From Microcaldota archaeon (GTDB lineage Archaea > Micrarchaeota > Micrarchaeia > Micrarchaeales > CABMGC01): DNA of 46,419 nucleotides. The notes under the pieces were generated by a model. The model was not told the DNA's origin, ran no database searches, and worked only from the letters and a program-made list of their open reading frames with translations. The position numbers and the translations under genes were made by a program. Location: the NCBI GenBank assembly GCA_021850625.1, contig JAJZLJ010000032.1, positions 1 to 46,419 on the forward strand, in the 5' to 3' direction. Below, one piece after another: positions 42,929 to 46,419 of the stretch; the first letter of the stretch is position 1; every line of letters begins with the position of its first letter.

Positions 42929-43021
42929 TTCTGAGGGGTTTGTTGAGAACTTATTTTTATCCCACCCAAATCCCAAAATCTTTTCTCTTTGGAATGTGCA
43001 ATGCACATTCCTACCCTCGGA
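42929..43021 (+). ncRNA. Candidate structured non-coding RNA
   Basis: This island lies between the convergent RPA and carbonic-anhydrase-like genes. It contains GGAATGTGC-AAT-GCACATTCC (42991-43011, nine perfect pairs), a second helix GGGGTTTG (42935) with CAAATCCC (42967), eight pairs including one G-U, and outer CTGA/TCGG pairing (42931 with 43017), extendable to CTGAGGG/CCCTCGG if the second helix opens. A strong TATA box sits 26 nt upstream. The DNA is much richer in GC than the flanks. It matches no tRNA, 5S or box C/D pattern I know. A bidirectional terminator for the two converging genes is the main alternative. Confidence 0.5.
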
Positions 43022-43047
43022 AAACAATAAATATTTTAAAAAACAAC

Positions 43048-43794
43048 TTAACGTATCTTTTCTCTTTCTGCCGTGGTATTTACCTCTTCTATAGATATAT
43101 CTATTTGAGGTACATGCTTTAATGCGTCCCTTATAACAGCTACCTCATCTTCTATCTTTTGCCTTTCAGAGTCGTCTATTATTGCTACTGTAAAGTTAGT
43201 TATGTGCAGTGCTGATGAGGATAATTGTATATCGCAAAGCGATTCGATTAAGTTTGTATGTTGAGATACGTAAGTAGAGTCGTAAGGAAGCTCAAGCTGG
43301 CTGCACATCTCAGAGTACTTCATGCTTGAAGGCCTTGAAAGGATCATCCTTTTTTCTCCGGTTACTTGATAACTCGTATCTGCCATTCTTGAGCTCACTG
43401 CCATTGTAGGATAATGATGTTGTATAAAATTAATACCAAGTTCTTGAAGCTTAATACTTAAATCATCTGGAGAACGACATATGTTAGAGTAATTATTCTT
43501 TGAATAAGACCTTATTGTCGATATAAGACCTTTCTCTATCTCCTGCGTAGAACCTTCCCCTTTTGACATTATAGCATGTGTAAACTTGCAAGCTCCGCAA
43601 TCATTGTGTGGCATATAGAAAATAGATGAAATACTGTTTTTCTCTGTTAAAGAATTCAATGTATTAATTACACCTGGAGGATTTGCAGCTGCAGTCCTTA
43701 CAAATATAGTTCTTCCATCATTTATTGAATCTGCTATCCTATTCATTCTGGCATCCATACATATAATAGCTATTTTATTTGGTTGTACTTCCAT
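43048..43794 (-). CDS. Beta-carbonic-anhydrase-like protein
   Basis: A 248-residue protein with the zinc site of beta-carbonic anhydrases: CMDARM (Cys12, Asp14-Arg16 dyad) and HNDCGAC (His63, Cys66). VRTAAANPPGVINTLNSL matches the family's RNAG-x-x segment. It could hydrate CO2 reversibly. After residue 110 the sequence departs from ordinary members: a 140-residue C-terminal part with Tyr/Ser-rich HHYPTMAVSSRMADTS and a final VAIIDDSERQKIEDEVAVIR helix, so another zinc-dependent role is possible. ATG at 43794; the minus strand has TCATATAAAA about 26 nt upstream, so leaderless. Catalytic zinc residues are intact. Confidence 0.75.
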   Translation of the reverse strand: MEVQPNKIAIICMDARMNRIADSINDGRTIFVRTAAANPPGVINTLNSLTEKNSISSIFYMPHNDCGACKFTHAIMSKGEGSTQEIEKGLISTIRSYSKNNYSNICRSPDDLSIKLQELGINFIQHHYPTMAVSSRMADTSYQVTGEKRMILSRPSSMKYSEMCSQLELPYDSTYVSQHTNLIESLCDIQLSSSALHITNFTVAIIDDSERQKIEDEVAVIRDALKHVPQIDISIEEVNTTAEREKIR

Positions 43795-43906
43795 TTTTAC
43801 ACCTTAAAAATTTTTTTATATGACATTGTAATTAGATTCAATATAATTAAGATTAGGAATAGTGAGTGTGTTAGTAACTCATGGTTTTTTGATCTCATTA
43901 TTACAT

Positions 43907-43922
43907 ACCTTAGGGGTAAGGT
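43907..43922. other. Short hairpin in the gap between aspS and the CA-like gene
   Basis: ACCTTA-GGGG-TAAGGT is a perfect 6-bp stem with a GGGG (or CCCC) loop, followed on the plus strand by TTTTAAAG. It lies between the 3' end of aspS and the promoter of the CA-like gene and may act in termination of aspS or as an operator. The remaining 170 bases are plain AT-rich DNA. Confidence 0.35.
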
Positions 43923-43981
43923 TTTAAAGTTCAAGATAATTTATTAAATAAAATCATATTTATAGTTATCTATAAAGGTAA

Positions 43982-45760
43982 TCATCTGTCAATGCTTATG
44001 CCAAAGTCATCCTTTAGACGTTTTTTATTTATAGTTGTTGGAGAACCATCAAGAGGTGATTCATACTTTTTGTTTTTAGGGAATAATATAAACTCACGTA
44101 TATTTTCTGAGTTTGAAAGTATTGCTACAAGCCTATCAAAGCCCAGCGCTATGCCACCATGTATCGGAGTACCATAACTCAAGGCCTCTAAAAGAAAACC
44201 AAAGGTCTCATCTATTGTCTTGTCATTCATACCCATCATACTTAAACTTTTACGCTGTGATTCTGGATCCCGAATACGTATTGAACCACTTGCTATCTCT
44301 ACGCCATTTAATACTAAATCATACTGCCTTGCTACAACCTTTTCAGGCTCTTTTTCCATATACACTAGTGTATCCTGCTTTGGAGCTGAAAATGGATTGT
44401 GTGCAGGTTTAAGTTTTCCAGTTACCTCATCTTTTTCAAACATAGGAAACTCATCTATCCAAAGAAAAGAGTACTCTTCAGAGTACTTTCCTATTCTGTC
44501 TCCTACAATCTTTCTTATCTTGCCAATGGCATTTAAAAGAAGTTTCTCAGATGCATCTGCAAAGACAAGTATTACATCACCTTCCTTAGCCAAAAACTTT
44601 GATAATATCTTATTTGCAGTGTCTTCACCAAAGGAGTTTATTATACTTGAAGGCTCTGAACATAATTTTTTGTTGCTTACAAAAAGCCAGGTCATACCAC
44701 CGAGACCTAGTTCCTTTGCAATCTCTATTAACTTTAGCATATAGTTTTTATCAAGTTTTGATGACTCTGATCCAAACATAGCTTGAAAGGATATCGCCTT
44801 TACAAATCCTCCAGATTCGGTTATTCTTTTAAGCATGTTATAGTTGCTTTCTTTAGCCTCTTGTGTTATGTCTAGTATTTTAGACTCAAAACGAAGATCT
44901 GGTTTGTCAGAACCATAATTCTTTATGGCATCCTTGTATAGCATATGCTTGAAACCTTGCTTTATCTCTTTTTTTAGAAGCTCCTTGAAGACTCGTTGCA
45001 TCAGCTCCTCTATTAAAGATTGGATATACTTTTCATCTTTGAATGATACTTCAACATCTATCTGAGTAAACTCCGGCTGCCTATCCTCTCTTGGATCCTC
45101 GTCCCTATAGCACCTTGCAACTTGAAAGTATCTATCAAGCCCAGCTATCATGCACAGCTGTTTATAGGTCTGTGGCGATTGAGGAAGAGCATAGAACTTA
45201 TCCTGATTTGTCCTTGAAGGAACTAGAAAGGTTCTTGACCCTGTTTCATAAGTATCCTTTATCAATGTTGGTGTTTCAAGCTCAAGGAACTCCTTTTCCC
45301 AAAAAAACTTCCTTATTGATTTTGTTAGCTTGTCTCTGAACTCTATTCTTTGAATCATCTCTTTTCTCCTTAGATCAAGATATCTGTATTTTAAACGCAG
45401 CTCTTCGTTAGCAAGAAACTTTTTCTTCTCGTCTATTAGCTCAAATGGAGGCACCTTTGAGGTGCTTATTACTTCAAGCTTATTGACAAATAGCTCTATT
45501 TTCCCTGAAGGATTTTCTTGGTCTATTGTTTCCTGCTCTCTTAATTTTATTATTCCTGAAACAAAAACTACATACTCCTTTGAGATGCTCTCTGCCTGCT
45601 TTAACAATGCTCCCTCAAAAACAAGCTGCAGCGTTCCATGCCTATCTGCTAAGTCTATAAAAAGTTTGCCGCCATGATCACGTATGTATCTGCACCAGCC
45701 ATAAATAGATATGTTCTTGCCGACGTCTTTTTCGCTAAGAGAACCGCAGTTTACCTCCAT
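43982..45760 (-). CDS. aspS: Aspartyl-tRNA synthetase, bacterial type
   Basis: A class-II synthetase of 592 residues. After the N-terminal OB fold (ISIYGWCRYIRDHGGKLFID) come motif 2 (RCYRDEDPREDRQPEFTQID), a large GAD-type insertion (about 295-420) and motif 3 (HGGIALGFDRLVAIL). The length, the GAD insertion, QSPQTYKQLCM and C-terminal SPLDGSPTTI mark it as the bacterial AspRS, whereas archaeal AspRS are normally about 430 residues with no GAD insertion. The ATG at 45760 begins MEVNCGSLSEKDVG; the track's longer start translates a transposon end. It lies 18 bases from the right end of a TnpB element, so its own promoter may have been displaced. Confidence 0.95.
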   Translation of the reverse strand: MEVNCGSLSEKDVGKNISIYGWCRYIRDHGGKLFIDLADRHGTLQLVFEGALLKQAESISKEYVVFVSGIIKLREQETIDQENPSGKIELFVNKLEVISTSKVPPFELIDEKKKFLANEELRLKYRYLDLRRKEMIQRIEFRDKLTKSIRKFFWEKEFLELETPTLIKDTYETGSRTFLVPSRTNQDKFYALPQSPQTYKQLCMIAGLDRYFQVARCYRDEDPREDRQPEFTQIDVEVSFKDEKYIQSLIEELMQRVFKELLKKEIKQGFKHMLYKDAIKNYGSDKPDLRFESKILDITQEAKESNYNMLKRITESGGFVKAISFQAMFGSESSKLDKNYMLKLIEIAKELGLGGMTWLFVSNKKLCSEPSSIINSFGEDTANKILSKFLAKEGDVILVFADASEKLLLNAIGKIRKIVGDRIGKYSEEYSFLWIDEFPMFEKDEVTGKLKPAHNPFSAPKQDTLVYMEKEPEKVVARQYDLVLNGVEIASGSIRIRDPESQRKSLSMMGMNDKTIDETFGFLLEALSYGTPIHGGIALGFDRLVAILSNSENIREFILFPKNKKYESPLDGSPTTINKKRLKDDFGISIDR

Positions 45761-45778
45761 TGTTACACCTAATACTCC

Positions 45779-45900
45779 GTGACATCCTCCCACCCGTAAA
45801 CGGCGTGGGCTTTCTCTGCGTTCATGCAATCACCGCATCACGCAAATGATGTGTTTTATCGGTTCTCAGTTCTTCGAGGACTGCCTCCTGTTGAGGTCTT
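45779..45900 (-). ncRNA. Right end and putative omega-RNA of the TnpB element
   Basis: Just after tnpB the minus strand reads AGCCCACGCCGTTTACGGGT followed by GGGAGGATGTCAC. GTGGG/CCCAC and CCG/CGG pair around a TTTA loop (45789-45809), the hairpin and GGATGTCAC tail typical of IS605-group right ends. In such elements an omega-RNA covers the 3' end of tnpB and this hairpin, with its guide taken from the flanking DNA. The 5' limit given is approximate. The guide segment would begin GGAGTATTAGGTGTAACA, which is the aspS leader. Confidence 0.6.
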
Positions 45901-46419
45901 ACATTCTCTCCCTGAGCGTGACTTTCCGCATGTCCTGCGGTAGCTTTGAGAGTTTTGCTGTCAAAATTTGAACTCGTAGAGTTCAAAGCCTTTTTGAGTA
46001 TGTTTATTGATGCGTTTAGATCTCTATTTTCTTGTAGACCACATTCTTCACAGAGATAGATTCGTTTTGATAGTGGCATACTTTGAATATTACCACAATT
46101 ACTACATATCTTTGATGTGTTTTTTGGGTCTATTTCTATTACTTTCATACCAGCACTTTCAGCCTTGTATGAAAGTAGTTGAAAAAACTTGTTCCATGAA
46201 GCATAATTTATTGATTTTGCAAGCCTATGATTTTTTACCATGTTCTGAATATTCAATTTCTCCACTGCAAATGAAGTATAGCCTGACTTTATAAGTTTAT
46301 CAGTAATTTTGTGAAGATAATTATTTGTTTGGTTATTTGCAATTTGATATTTTTTATTCATTTTATCTTTTGCAATCTGTCTTCTTTCTGAACCTTTTTT
46401 CCTTCTTGCAACTCTTTTT
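45822..46419 (-). CDS. tnpB: TnpB (IS200/IS605 family OrfB), C-terminal part, cut by window edge
   Basis: About 198 C-terminal residues of an RNA-guided TnpB nuclease. The frame stays open to the window end (upstream residues read RVARRKKGSERRQIAKDK), so the M at 46361 in the track is not the start. Catalytic RuvC motif II is FAVEKLNIQNM, the zinc finger is CSNC with CEEC, and RuvC motif III is ENRDLNASINIL with its Asp. All catalytic residues in this part look intact. The tail (ATAGHAESHAQGENVRPQ) is typical of the family. RuvC motif I lies outside the window. The TGA is at 45822, next to the element's right end. Confidence 0.93.
   Translation of the reverse strand, partial: KRVARRKKGSERRQIAKDKMNKKYQIANNQTNNYLHKITDKLIKSGYTSFAVEKLNIQNMVKNHRLAKSINYASWNKFFQLLSYKAESAGMKVIEIDPKNTSKICSNCGNIQSMPLSKRIYLCEECGLQENRDLNASINILKKALNSTSSNFDSKTLKATAGHAESHAQGENVRPQQEAVLEELRTDKTHHLRDAVIA

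Noticed and set aside
42871-43122. 83-aa plus-strand ORF over the ncRNA candidate
   Set aside because: It runs through a nine-pair perfect hairpin, extends antisense into the CA-like gene, and has no recognisable protein pattern. A structured RNA or terminator explains the DNA better.
45761-45829. 23-residue N-terminal extension of AspRS (MHERRESPRR...) in the track
   Set aside because: It is a translation of the TnpB right-end hairpin and would overlap the tnpB stop. The AspRS OB fold starts at MEVNCGS (45760).

Overview
The window is a gene-dense, AT-rich stretch of an archaeal chromosome. The archaeal markers are GatD/GatE, primase large subunit, RfcL, RPA, aIF5A, ribosomal proteins S24e and S27ae, a tRNA-Glu without an encoded CCA, and TATA-box promoters placed about 25 nt before many start codons (leaderless transcripts). 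Low GC, compact genes, many tiny Cys-rich proteins and a quinone-linked respiratory chain suggest an acidophilic ARMAN/Parvarchaeum-like DPANN lineage or a Thermoplasmata-like euryarchaeon. That placement is inference, not read from a marker gene.

Layout. 1-28: 5' end of a 5S rRNA on the minus strand, cut by the window edge. 139-4564: gatD-gatE, an AIM24-family protein and a Nudix hydrolase. 4638-5863: a membrane protein paired with a dicluster ferredoxin. 5879-7162: tRNA methylthiotransferase. 7260-8478: small zinc-finger protein and a secreted, sequon-rich membrane-anchored protein. 8488-11643: IleRS. 11724-13074: CDP-alcohol phosphotransferase and glycosyltransferase. 13162-14896 (minus): aIF5A, S24e, S27ae, CPBP protease. 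15068-17017: large surface protein with PKD/Ig-like repeats. 17188-21158: accessory-looking genes (ankyrin-like protein, homocitrate/isopropylmalate synthase homologue, 52-aa protein, Cys-rich SHOCT membrane protein, divergent class-I isoprenoid-synthase-like protein) with structured intergenic DNA. 21167-25645: tRNA-Glu(CUC), rfcL, pheST. 25723-31123: UbiA prenyltransferase, polyprenyl diphosphate synthase, UbiE-like methyltransferase, CPBP protease, MDR oxidoreductase, AK6-like kinase and an unknown protein. 31253-32771: priL and a cluster of tiny Cys-rich proteins. 32866-42835: a complex I cluster nuoABCDHIJKLN with nuoM inverted next to RPA. 42929-43021: a candidate structured RNA gene. 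43048-46419: beta-carbonic-anhydrase-like protein, a bacterial-type AspRS, and an IS605-type TnpB whose right end lies directly against aspS.

How the genes fit together. The eleven nuo genes encode a complete membrane arm plus the B/C/D/I connecting module but no NuoE/F/G, so electrons probably come from ferredoxin or another carrier, not NADH. The UbiA enzyme, polyprenyl synthase and UbiE methyltransferase could supply its quinone. Translation is the other main theme: GatDE, IleRS, PheRS, AspRS, tRNA-Glu, 5S rRNA, aIF5A, two ribosomal proteins and a tRNA-modifying enzyme.

Most notable: a PriL that keeps the N-terminal domain but has no Fe-S cysteines and seems to carry a PriX-like helical C-terminus; a promoter-plus-structure ncRNA candidate at 42.9 kb; a TnpB right end fused to the leader of a bacterial-type aspS; a divergent class-I terpenoid-fold enzyme; and several unannotated mini-proteins of 37-63 aa rich in cysteine.
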